Shown here in pieces: positions 24,926 to 34,996 of a stretch of 64,000 bases of DNA. The notes beneath the pieces are model-generated. The model saw nothing but the letters and a program-made list of their open reading frames with translations, was not told where the DNA came from and did not search any database. Made by a program: the position numbers and the translations under genes. Within the stretch, counting starts at the first letter, position 1, and every line of letters begins with the position of its first letter. The stretch is from Fratercula arctica (taxonomy: Eukaryota; Chordata; Aves; Charadriiformes; Alcidae). Location: contig CANTUZ010000002.1 in assembly GCA_947846985.1 (NCBI GenBank), forward strand, positions 152,949,889 through 153,013,888. The letters run 5' to 3'.

Positions 24926-27900
24926 TGGAGCTAAGTCACACACAGAGTACTTTGAAGATGAAAGCTGCTATGGTATTAACCACAAAGCTACCAGACATTT
25001 TGTCTCCAGTCCTTCGAAACATCTCAGCATTCTGGCTATCTCACAGCCCAGCAGGAAGGAGTCAATCAACGTCCTTGAAGGTCAGCACAGATGCCAGCAA
25101 ACAGGGAAGTGCTCGGCATCTTAAAGCATCAAGGCAGACATAGTTTTGACTTGGAAAACATACACTTGAAGGGTGAAATGCATTTCTGTAGAGGCCTCTT
25201 TGTGGTACGAACTCAAATCCCTCTGTAGCCACCTTTGTGTGCCCTGAAGTAGACCAAAAAACCCTTTTGGATACAGTTCCTATTCTGCTCTCTGCCATGC
25301 ACTTTTTCCTCCTCATCTTCAAGACCACACTGTCTCTGGGTAGACCATGAACGTTAAAGATATTTTTCAGAAGCTGAAAACACACAAGCTGTTAAGCAGA
25401 AGACGCTATTTATAGATTCACAGGAGTACTCCATCAACTGTAAGAACTTCTATACTTTGGGGGAAAAAAAAAAAAAAAACAAACAACATAGCAAAAAAAT
25501 TTTGGGTTTCTTAGGTATTTTATACCAAAGATTTTGGTACAGCTCGTGCTCACCCAGAACTGAGGAAGGAAGCAGCAAACTCTCCCAACTATCACCCTCT
25601 GCGAGGTATTAACCGGCGCTGAGCCTGTAATTACACAGACTTCTTGTCCTCCGACATTTGTTCAGTCAATTGTGTTTCATGCAGCACTGCACAACTCCTT
25701 CCACGCTTACGACCTCACAAACCCCATTATGCAGCCCCTGGCGTCCTGCCAGGTCCAAGAGGAGGACTCTTACAAGACATTAAAAATCCTTGCCCTGGGT
25801 ATGCCACAGACGAAGACAGCCCCGGACACGCTTACGTAGCGAATGCTTGGCAGTTGTATGAATTGTTAACACTCTCACAAGAGTCTTCGGGTCAAGAACG
25901 TGTCCCCAAAAAAATAAATGATTTGTAAGTACGTTCCCAGTGATGCCCTGTTGTGTGAAGCCCCGTATTTAATCAGGCAAGCAGTGGCTGTCTTCCTGCA
26001 CCACCATTCAGCCTTCGCTGCATGTCAATCCCTCCAGGACATTTACAGAAAGACGCTGCAGCTGCTTAGAAAAGGCAAGGAATTTCAGTGTACGCAAACC
26101 ATTGGGGCAGGCAGGTTGTTGGGAGGCGGCGGGGGTAAGAAATCAGTGCAGCCCAAAATGCCTTGGTGGTAAAACCTTTAAGAAAAAAAAAAACAAAAAA
26201 CGGGAAGAAAAGCTGCATAGAGTGAACATGAACTCATTTCACACTTTTTGGGGAAGGGGAAGAAACGTCAATTTGCTAGGTTTGGAATAAGTCAGTTGCC
26301 CTAAAGACTGTCGTGGGACATGCCAGTGCAACACAGGATGCGTGGGAAAGGGAGGACAGGCATGCCCTCTCCTCTCCAAGCCTGTACCTGTCTCTTGCAC
26401 ATGAAACATTTGTTTTTCCTTTCAATAGTTATCAACCTCAACAGCTGGATTGAAGCTAGACCTTAAAATCATTGAACTGAACATTCCTCATCTCCACAGA
26501 GATACCAAGCTTCAAATAAAGCACAGCTGCAGAAGAGCAGTCGTATTACGACATGTCAGGGTAAAACAAATTTGTCCAGATTCTCTGATACATGTGGGAT
26601 GTCCCTTGGATTAATACAAATGCAGAGGACCTGCAGCTGTACTTGCCGTCGTAACTGTGTCAGTATTTCTATTTGTGCCAACAAATATTGTTTTCCCCAC
26701 TCAGTTTATATTATTTGTGCGAATAGCACACGGCCATCCCTCGCAAGCCAATCAGGCCTACTTAACAAATGGCTCTTAATCGTTGATGTGACCACCCCTG
26801 GCTCCATCTTCCACAAAAAGCAAGATTAAAGTGCTGCTTCTCACCGGTCACTTCCTAACTGGAGATAAGAGGCTGCAAAAACATAAATGTTTCTCATGCC
26901 CATATGTTCATGTCTTTCTCCTCTTCTCTGACCAAGAGCTTTGCACAGCTGAAGGCAAAGGTGCCGCAAAGCAGAGGTTACTGCCAAAAGCAAAAGGTTG
27001 ATTTTGTTGAGTTTTCAGTTAAATGACTATAAATAAGGCATATACACTGAAACCGAAAGAATTTCTAAAATTTCACTCCTCCTTTGGGAACCTTGTTTTT
27101 GTTCACCAACAGGACGACGTTTGCAGCCCCACTCATACCTGCACACCCCTCACACAGGGGGAGATGAGGGAGACCAATTGGTAATCCACATCTGACCCAT
27201 AAAAATTTAGTAAATCCTTCCACTTGGTATAAAAGAAGTCACAGACAACCTGTGTTGGTTCCACTGCTCTTTACTCATCCTCCTGCCGAGCCCACCCCAA
27301 GCCGCTGCCCTGCCAAAACACATGCTGGCAGAAGAGGCGAGATAAATAAAGCACATACAAAAAGGAAAAGAACCAGCATCAAGCAAATGATGAACTACAA
27401 ACGCTGCCAATTTCAACGTTTTCAGAGGTGTTTTCTCATTTTTCTTTCAAGACAGCAGAGAACAATGCGATTAAAAGGAATGTAAAATCAAGACTTGGAA
27501 GGAAAAGCAGCATTAAAGAGAATCTGCTCTGCATGAGAAGACAAGATCTTTTGAAACCCATCAGCAACAGGCCCTCCCAAAAATTATCTGCACTGATTTG
27601 CTTTGCGCTACAAGAAATATTGAAATTAACAGCACATTACAGCATCTCATTCCTCAATTGCCAGAAATGAGTTACAAACCATTCACATCAAATGCTCCCT
27701 TCCCACAGGGAGCTACGGAAAGTATGCCGCTTTCAAAGAGAAACCGTTTGCATACAATACACAAAACTACTCCTCCGAGGGGACATACGTGTTTTATTTT
27801 TGCTTTTATAAACCTTGGTTACTTTGAAAAAAGATCTTGCGTAAGAGCATAACAAATTCGAAGTGCCACATACTCGGTGATGTATCGTAAGAAACACCAG

Positions 27901-28791
27901 GGGCTCTGACAATGGACCAGAACTTAAGGATGGGATGGGCAGACTTTTTCCCACCTTTACGATTCTTTAATCTGATCTTGAAATCTCAAAGCATCGAAGC
28001 CCAATTCTGGAGCACAATGGCCAAGCACAGTTCCCATTGTGGACTTTCCCCAAATAACCCTGTCACCGTGTACACCACATACCATGCAACAAATGTGATC
28101 TTTGTTTTGCATGGAAGACACGGACTTCCCTTGTCAGGAGACCGAAGGTCCAGATGTACATTAAAAGTGCTGTATAAATGGCATGTTTATTAGCCATTCT
28201 TATATTTAACTCCATAACATCGTTTCTCTAAATCAGTTATCTTAATGTTGTATTATTTTGGAGCTTATTTCATCGCGTATTAACCACAAAATTATTTTTG
28301 GTAGAGGATGGAGAGATATTTGGGGTTTCTGGAGAAAATATTAGAAGCGGTTCAAGAGACCTCAGCCAGCAGGAGATAATCCTGCTATCAAAAAATATGA
28401 TGCGTTAGTCACACCGGCATATATCGCCCTCATTGAGTTTCAAAGTTAACACAGTACGGAGACAAATGGAAACAATCACATTACTCAGGATTGTAATTCC
28501 AGTTCCTGTAACCTTGTCAAGATCAAGGAGAGCTCAAAATTAACAACAGGTACACCTGAGCGAGTTCTGTGTTGATGTGAACAAAGGAAAAAAAAAAAAA
28601 AATAAAGAAATCAGTCCACGCGTACTGTATCTTCCCCACCTCAGCTGCAGCACCCATCTGCATCCACTGGCAAGACTTCAGAGTAATTTTAATACGCTGT
28701 TGATTAACCCTGCCATCTTTACAACGAAGTTTAAGGCAGAGCAATACGTATGATAAGAAGAACCTGCAAATTATTTAGTTAAATAAAAATT

Positions 28792-28812
28792 AAAAAAAAA
28801 AAAAAAAAAAAA
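28792..28812 (+). repeat. A21 homopolymer
   Basis: Run of 21 A in intron 1, about 190 bp after another A15 run (28588-28602). Confidence 0.9.
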
Positions 28813-29217
28813 GAAGGCAGGCGGATGCTGCAACAAAGCCCTCAGCACGGCAGGGCATGTGGGGCCTGGATCGCAGCCGGTGATGAGAAATGGGCACAGA
28901 GAGAGCACTTGGGTACGCGTGGGCAGACCCCTGTGCAACGTCTCCGAGATCCTGCCAGGAGCCTGCCCACGCAGACCTGGCTACGTGAAACAGCGCATAA
29001 AATGCTAATTTTCACTTTACTACTATAGGTATGATTGGTTGAAAAGGTTCTGGTTTGCTGTCAAAAAACAGCTACTTTTTCTTCGAAACTGTCACGCTCC
29101 TTTGTGCGCAACTCACGGAGAATCCTACTGCATCTCATCAGCTGTACAGCATTAGCTGCATCAAACTGAACTACGGGTAAAAATTATTCGTTCTACACAT
29201 GCTAAATAAACCAGCAG

Positions 29218-29237
29218 ATTTATTTATTTATTTATTA
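29218..29237 (+). repeat. (TTTA)n microsatellite
   Basis: About five TTTA units in tandem in MTSS1 intron 1. Confidence 0.85.
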
Positions 29238-29289
29238 ACCTTAACAACTACCACGCTGCTAAAGATCTGCTGTGATTCCTTCTAAACCT

Positions 29290-29308
29290 CCCCCCCCCCC
29301 CCCCCCCC
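29290..29308 (+). repeat. C19 homopolymer
   Basis: An uninterrupted run of 19 C in intron 1. On the transcribed sense strand of MTSS1 this is a G19 run. Confidence 0.9.
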
Positions 29309-29788
29309 ACTAATTGCCAGTTCACAAAACAGGTTCCACTACTATGGAGGATTAGAAAAAAAATATTCACACCTGTGCCCATCTCCATAAGCTCATGTCA
29401 ACATGTTTCTGATGAGCAGCATTCCCATGCAAGCAACAATGTGTAAAGGAAAAAAAAAAAGAGAAAAAAAAAAAAGATGAACCCATACAGCAAAGGCCCG
29501 TTTATTTAAGAGAGAGAAAAATCAAATGCATCACTTATGGAAAGAAGCAAAGAATAAACATACTGGGTGTCCCTCTGTGCTGAAACCCAAAACCGCACTT
29601 CATCTGGAACAGAACATCTCCTGCGTGTTCCCTGCGCAGCCCACTAAAATGATTCCAGGATTTGTGAACATTTCCTGCTTTTTTGGGGGGAGGTTGTTGT
29701 TTTATTTTCAAGTGCAGTCGCTATTAAAAATACCAGGGAGCCCAAGGCACGGCACTGTCAGGACTGCAGCATTGTCTTGACAGATACA

Positions 29789-29789
<1 letters not shown>

Positions 29790-29823
<34 letters not shown>
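29790..29823 (+). repeat. (AC)17 microsatellite
   Basis: A pure 34-bp AC array (GT on the MTSS1 sense strand) in intron 1, about 1.4 kb downstream of exon 1 in transcript direction. Likely polymorphic. Confidence 0.95.
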
Positions 29824-29826
<3 letters not shown>

Positions 29827-30024
29827 CCCCCTCCTCTCCGCAATCTGCCCGCTCCTGACAAACCACGCTTTTAATTAAACATCTCCTAAGATCTGTCGAG
29901 AGGAACGTGCACGTGAACCCTTGCCAAAAAATAACTCCTAGTGCAAACAGCTTCTCCACCTCCCCCCCAAAAAATAACACTAGAAGCCATTCACCTCTGC
30001 CAGGCTCCTTCCTAGAGCAGACCC

Positions 30025-30050
30025 CCTCCTCCTCCTCCTCCTCCTCCTCC
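30025..30050 (+). repeat. (CCT)n microsatellite
   Basis: Almost nine CCT units. On the minus strand it reads as a run of GAG/GAA-like codons, which inflates a chance open frame (polyglutamate). It is a polypurine/polypyrimidine tract in intron 1. Confidence 0.9.
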
Positions 30051-30888
30051 ACCACGACTTGGTGGCCCTTTCTCCCGCAGCCCTCCCTGCTCATCAGCCC
30101 TCCGCCGACGAAAACACCCAAAGAAATCCCGTGCCCCTGGCTGGGAGAAGCACAGCGCGGATGGTTGCTGCTCGCTGCCTTTAAATTACAGCGATCCCCC
30201 CCATTTATCTGATGCGCCCCTCAACATCTCCCATCAACGGCATCCATCCTTCCCAGCCAGCGCTGGGAGAAGACAAGCTGCCCTTGTCCGGGGGAACACT
30301 GCAGTATTCTGCAGTACGGCCACCCCGAGCCCTGGGGTTTGGGGCAGGCACGACTGGCAGAACACAGCGACGCTTTTATGAGATTCATTTCCACGAGCGA
30401 GGGGCGGGAGCCGCCCGCTCGCCCAAAGAAAACCCTGCAGAAGTGCCCTTGGCTGCCAAGGATAGATGGGGAGCGCCTCTCCCAAAGGGACCCTTGGGCA
30501 GGGATTCCTGGTGGCTGGCAGAGAGAGGAGAGACCCGGCAACTTGAGACCTTTGCAATTCATACACAGCAAGAAGCAAACACCACCTCCACCAGCACACA
30601 CAGCGTGAAAATAATACCACATAACCCACCCAGTGGCAATTTTAATCCAGGCACACCTCAACTTTTGAGCATCTCCAGGCTGAGATTTTATGATTTTTTT
30701 TTTTTTCCCCCATGGGCACTGCACAGAAATCCCAACATTGCCCTTTCCAGCCCCACCCCAGGGCTGACAGCACTGTGTCCATCTCCTCCGCACCACACTC
30801 CCGCCTCGCTGCATTTATTCTGCCCACCATCCGACAGCTCGAAACAACAAAAAAAGAAGGTGGAGGAGGAAAGGGGGGGAAAATATTT

Positions 30889-30907
30889 AAAAAAAAAAAA
30901 AAAAAAA
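30889..30907 (+). repeat. A19 homopolymer
   Basis: Run of 19 A in the GC-rich part of intron 1, preceded by a purine-rich stretch (GGTGGAGGAGGAAAGGGGGG). Confidence 0.9.
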
Positions 30908-31242
30908 GACAGGTTTGGAAAATGCTGAGCCTGGTGGGAGATAACAGCTTGCGTGTTTGATCAGAGGGAAGAGGGAAGGAGGGAGGGAGAGGTGGTGTCC
31001 TGCAAGCAACTCACAAGCCCCAAACCATGGGGGTGAAGTATCTACATGGAGCCCCCTTTTTGCCAGGCTGCTTCCACCGGGGTGGGGGGACACACACACG
31101 CACCCAGCGCTGGGGACAGGGACCCCAAGAGCAGCCCAGGGGGTCACCCCGCCACCACTGCCCCCCGGGGCAAAGTTTCGCCGGGGCAGGCGGGGAGAGG
31201 TCTCCTCTCACCTGGGCCCCCCCAGGGCCTTCAGCCTCTTAC

Positions 31243-31314
31243 CTTCATGTCGCTGATGATGGTCTGGAAGAGCCCTCCGAGCGCGCTACATTCCTTCTCT
31301 ATCACAGCCTCCAT
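31243..31314 (-). CDS. MTSS1: MTSS1 coding exon 1 (start codon to first donor)
   Basis: Read on the minus strand, this exon gives 24 codons beginning MEAVIEKECSALGGLF and ending SDMK. It is followed directly by a GTAAGA donor at 31242-31237, so intron 1 is phase 0. The peptide matches the N-terminus of MTSS1 and differs from the paralogue MTSS2, which begins METAEKECGALGG. MTSS1 is an I-BAR protein that binds PI(4,5)P2-rich membrane and bends it outward, and it carries a C-terminal WH2 actin-monomer site that is outside this window. These residues start the first I-BAR helix. The start is well supported: A at -3 and G at +4, and an in-frame TGA 15 codons upstream at 31360-31362. The exon sits just inside a CpG island. 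The same bases are covered by longer plus-strand open frames, which I take as shadows. Confidence 0.97.
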
Positions 31315-31539
31315 TTTCCTCGCTCGAGCACACGGGAGGAGGCAGAAACTGCTGCAATTTCACCACTAAGCTAAAAAAATTAATCAGACACCCCAATTTC
31401 CCACCTCAGGGGTGGGGGAAAAAGCGGGGGGGGGGAGAGCAAACAAGCCGATGTAGGCAATAATGGGAAAAAATAAAAAAAAAACCCACACCTGAGCCCC
31501 TATCTGCCTACACCCCTAAAAATTTAAAAATAGGAGGAA
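31315..31539 (-). other. MTSS1: MTSS1 5' leader or promoter-proximal sequence
   Basis: This is the stretch between the ATG and the CpG-rich core. On the minus strand it ends in a purine-rich AGGAAA directly before ATG and contains the in-frame stop at 31360-31362. On the plus strand it holds G-runs at 31409-31412, 31414-31418 and 31426-31435, a possible G-quadruplex. It also has A-rich stretches at 31470-31490 and 31510-31555. Whether all of it is transcribed leader is not known. Confidence 0.5.
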
Positions 31540-31803
31540 AAAAAATAAAAATAAAATGGGGTGGTATCGGCGCCCCTCGCCTACACAGACCTCCCCGCCC
31601 CGCTCGGGAGCGCCCGGGGGTTCAGAGCCGAGAGGGCACCGTCCTCCCACCCACCGGTGGCCACCAAGCCCATCGCCGCGCACGATGGCCCGAGCCCCGG
31701 CGGCCCCGGCAGCCCCCCCGGCCCGCTGAGGGCAGCGGCAGCCCGCCGGCCGGGCAGATGCGCACGCACACCCTCCCCCCCAAAAAATAAGGAACAAAAT
31801 AAA

Positions 31804-31834
<31 letters not shown>

Positions 31835-32260
31835 GAGACGAGATTGCGCGTTAAGCCGCTCCTCGGGGCGCAGCCTCGGGGGTCCCTGCCAGCCCCAGCG
31901 GAGCGGGCTGCGGCGAATGCGCCCGACCCGCCGCCCGCCCTCGCCAGGCACCACCCGGCCCCCCCCGGCGGCGGCGACCGCCCCCGCCCGCCGCCGGCCA
32001 CGCCCCGGCCACGCCCCTCCGCGTCACCCGCGCCGGCCCCAGGTTCGCGGCCGGGTCCCGCCGCTGGGGCTTGAGCGCTCGGCGGAGGGGCTCTTCTTCT
32101 GGTGACAGTCGCCGGAGTCATTGCCCAAAATTCGGCTCTTTCTGGGTGAAAATCGTCTGCCTCAGCCCGCCGGTTTAGAACATCTCGAGGTGAACGTTCT
32201 CAGCAAGAACGGGAGATGCAGCGCTGGCGGGGCACGGCCGGCAGCAGCATTTGTCGCAGG
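31540..32260 (-). promoter_or_regulatory. MTSS1: CpG island: probable MTSS1 promoter and 5' leader
   Basis: A strongly GC- and CpG-rich block lies immediately upstream of the MTSS1 start codon and is densest at about 31880-32080. It has tandem GC/KLF-type boxes (two CCACGCCC copies near 31997-32015) followed by a GCGTCAC element that looks like half of a CRE. No TATA box is placed where one would be expected, which fits a dispersed CpG-island promoter. The exact transcription start cannot be read from sequence. An AT-dinucleotide array (31804-31830) interrupts the island. Several open frames of 60-200 codons here reflect the lack of stop codons in GC-rich DNA. CpG-island promoters often fire in both directions, so a divergent plus-strand transcript is possible but not shown. 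Confidence 0.8.
31804..31830 (+). repeat. (AT)n microsatellite inside the CpG island
   Basis: About 13 alternating AT units interrupt the otherwise GC-rich island upstream of MTSS1. The nearby frame encoding alternating I/Y is a product of this array. Confidence 0.95.
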
Positions 32261-32774
32261 TTATGTGTTTATTCACCCTGTCCCACACATGCAAGACGAT
32301 ATTTAAGCGTGAGTTATATAAAACACGGTGTTTTTAAGTAATTCAGTTTTCACATCACACCAAATGCTGCAGAACATTGTGATGAAAATTACGTATTTAT
32401 ACCCACCCAGAGGCTACGGCTCCTGTCCCGCAAACGCTCCTGCATCAGCTTAACGTCAGGACACCAGCAGCTAGATGTGCTGAGTGTCCCCGAGTCTCCC
32501 CGCTGCCCTGGAACGAAGCGCTGCCCATCTGTCCTGGGGAGCTGGGGTCCAGAGATGCTGCCGCTGCCAACCCCAGAGACCCTGCTCCTGGGGACACGGG
32601 CTCCATCGCCACCAGGTGTAGTAACGACCAGGTGTAGAACCAGGAAAATGTATGGAATTATGGAAGTATAAAAGTATGGAAGAATAAGCCTTAGACCTTG
32701 AAGTATGGGGGGGAGGGGGTGCCTGTTATCCTACAAACTGCCCGAAAGGGCCAGTGTGCACGTTATCGTATTTT

Positions 32775-32832
32775 GCTTCATTTCAGCATGTCATTTCATC
32801 CTGCTTCATTTCAGCATTTCATTTCATTTCCT
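32775..32832 (+). repeat. CATTTC-rich degenerate tandem repeat
   Basis: Repeated words TTCATTTCAGCA, GTCATTTCATCC and CATTTCATTTC over about 58 bp suggest a decayed short tandem array. Confidence 0.7.
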
Positions 32833-34900
32833 AGGTACATGCACGTGATGGAGCATGTTTTCTGTGTGAATTCCACACTGGAGGAAACAGCTGGACAGGG
32901 GCCCTGCCTCCAGCCCTGTCTGCCGCAGCAATTCCCCCTCTGCTTTTCCCCACTTTGTTGCAGAGAAGAAACACCCACACAGGTCTGACCCAGCGATTTG
33001 TTTTGTGACTCTGTATGACCCTCACTGCCAAAGACGAGCCCAGCAAATGTCTCCAGTGGCTTGTGACGACAACACCGGCTCACCAGGCACAGAGCTTCAG
33101 GTGCCGTCATGTAACCAGTGTGACAGCAGTCCCCTGGGACAGGGTCACATCCAGCAATTTGGCAGGGAAGGGTGGTGGCCTACTTTGCTTCCTTCAGCCA
33201 CTGCGTTTCTGGGATGATCCTTGTTTTAGCACAAGCAGTATTTTGGCTAACCTTCTTTCTGGGAATGAGAATTTCCAACGTAAAAGGTTGCAGAGTGCAC
33301 AGTGCACGTGGGACAGAAGGGAGAAAAATCTTCTATATTGAAAGGGCGGTCGTTAAAGGACCACGTTAGTGCTTTAGTTAGTAAATGAGGGCTGTCTGCT
33401 CTGTATTAAGCAACAAGTCTTCATACGGTGATGAAACAGCACACAGGTATACAACAGGAAAAATGAAATAAACATTTCAAGCCTCAATAAATTATAATGA
33501 GTGAATTAGGCATACAATGGAAGAGGATGGGTTTTTACCCTGCAAATTTGAAAGGAGAAACGGTGCACATTGCTGGTTGTGGTGAGTAACTTGCTGAACC
33601 ACCGTAACTCGAGTGTACCCAGTCACGACCTGGAGAGACCTCATCAGAACTGGTGAGGTGGAATATTTTTCTGTTCTAGGTGCTAGGTTGTGAAAAATGG
33701 GGACACAATGATTTCAACAAACTTTATATTCATAGGACAAAAAATCAAAATGAAACACTACAAACAGAAAAGTATTTCTTCTTGCCAATGTTTCGATTTC
33801 AAAACTTACTTAGTTAAATTTTCATTGTATATATCACTTAGAATAATGAGTTTATTAATTTTATATTTTAAAATTTCTGTTTGTGTATAGTATAACACAG
33901 CTAAAAATACAACAAGGGCATATAACTTAAAGCCATCAAAATAGGGTCTTGGTAACTGAAAGACTCTTTTGCATTGAAGGAAATTTCAGACTTTTAATTT
34001 TATTCTGCCTTTTAGTGACTTCTAATGATAGAATTTTCTGCGGGATGACAATTCCACTTCAACCAGCTGTAGAGTGAAACTTAACATTTTTCTTGAAAGA
34101 CCTGAGTCCAAACGGTTGTTTAAAGTGCGAGTAAAAAGTAGTTTGGTGATGTTGCGGTAACGTCGGGTTACCATCTGTCACATTATTTCTGGGATCCACT
34201 TGACTGATTCCAAGCAAATCACCTCCTGCCAGCATTATTTGCAAAACTTTACTATGGGCAAAGGCTATTTCTGTGTTCGTGAGCCATCGTTACCGGGGAA
34301 CGTTTCATTACCAAGTGATGACATTCTGTAAAATATCCCGGTGCATGGGCAAATGCCAGCACCACTTCTTGATGGTGGGATGGCTGAGTGCAGCTTACGC
34401 GGCAACCCCCAACAGATGTCAACCTTAAAATTTGTCAACGGCACAATAGTAGCCTGTGCTCTGACATCCTTCAACGCCTTGGGTGCTCTGCTGACAAGAA
34501 GCCTATTCCGCTGAAACTGCAAGAAGGCTGATGGTTAGGAAAGAATTTCTCCAGAGAGAAGTGGGCAGGTTGAGCAGTGACTTGGTCACTTTGCCTGGCC
34601 TGGGTTGCTCCTGCTGCTTCTCCCATCAGAGCACCAAGGCACAAAGTACAGCTGGAGTGAACCAGGGGGCAAATCCCTGAGGGTCAGGAGTCCGCAGCTG
34701 CTCTTCGGCCTTGCCTTATGAGCAGAATGTATCCATTTGCATTCCTGTGCCTTGCTTTCTCCTCTAAAATGGAAATCCCAGTTTTTCAAAGCATTTGAAG
34801 TGGTTTTGCACCAAGTGGGAGTGTGAAATGTCATTGCAATCAGGGCAAATACGTACTCTGTCAATGTGCCGTAAACCGTTTAACTGTGGTGCTTATTTAG

Positions 34901-34996
34901 GTCCTGATCTTGCAAAGATTTAAGCCCACTTATGAATGTGAGTAGCCCCGTGGAAGACTAGATTACACATGCACTTAAGTGTTATCAGATTGAGGT
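34901..34996. repeat. Degenerate palindromic interspersed repeat
   Basis: GTCCTGATCTTGCAAAGATT and TTAAGCCC, then GTGAGTAGCCCCGTGGAAG and CACTTAAGTG, resemble a widespread old amniote repeat with the word order CCTGATCCTGCAAAGACTTA, GTGAGTAGTCCCATTGAAG, CACTTAAGTG. The two ends are imperfect inverted repeats of one another. I recognise the pattern but cannot name the family with certainty. Confidence 0.5.

Larger units (their letters stand above)
15075..31242 (-). other. MTSS1: MTSS1 intron 1 (16,168 bp)
   Basis: The bounds are the GTAAGA donor after exon 1 and the TTGCAG acceptor of exon 2. Contents seen: a CR1 tail (21498-21740), a MIR-like fragment (24871-24925), homopolymer tracts, (TTTA)n at 29218-29237, C19 at 29290-29308, (AC)17 at 29790-29823 and (CCT)n at 30025-30050. 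The part next to exon 1 (about 29900-31200) is GC-rich. The open frames of 100-240 codons inside (for example 15975-16505 minus, 24451-24831 plus, 30212-30928 plus) have no recognisable domain and are treated as chance frames. The interval 18560-19420 looks denser and more mixed in composition than its surroundings, with several TAAT cores. Confidence 0.9.

Noticed and set aside
30212..30928. 238-codon plus-strand frame
   Set aside because: It lies in GC-rich MTSS1 intron 1 where stop codons are scarce, ends in a lysine run from a poly-A tract, and resembles no protein family.
32295..32330. TTATATAAAAC as a TATA box for a divergent plus-strand gene
   Set aside because: It lies outside the densest part of the CpG island, and no exon or coding frame follows it.
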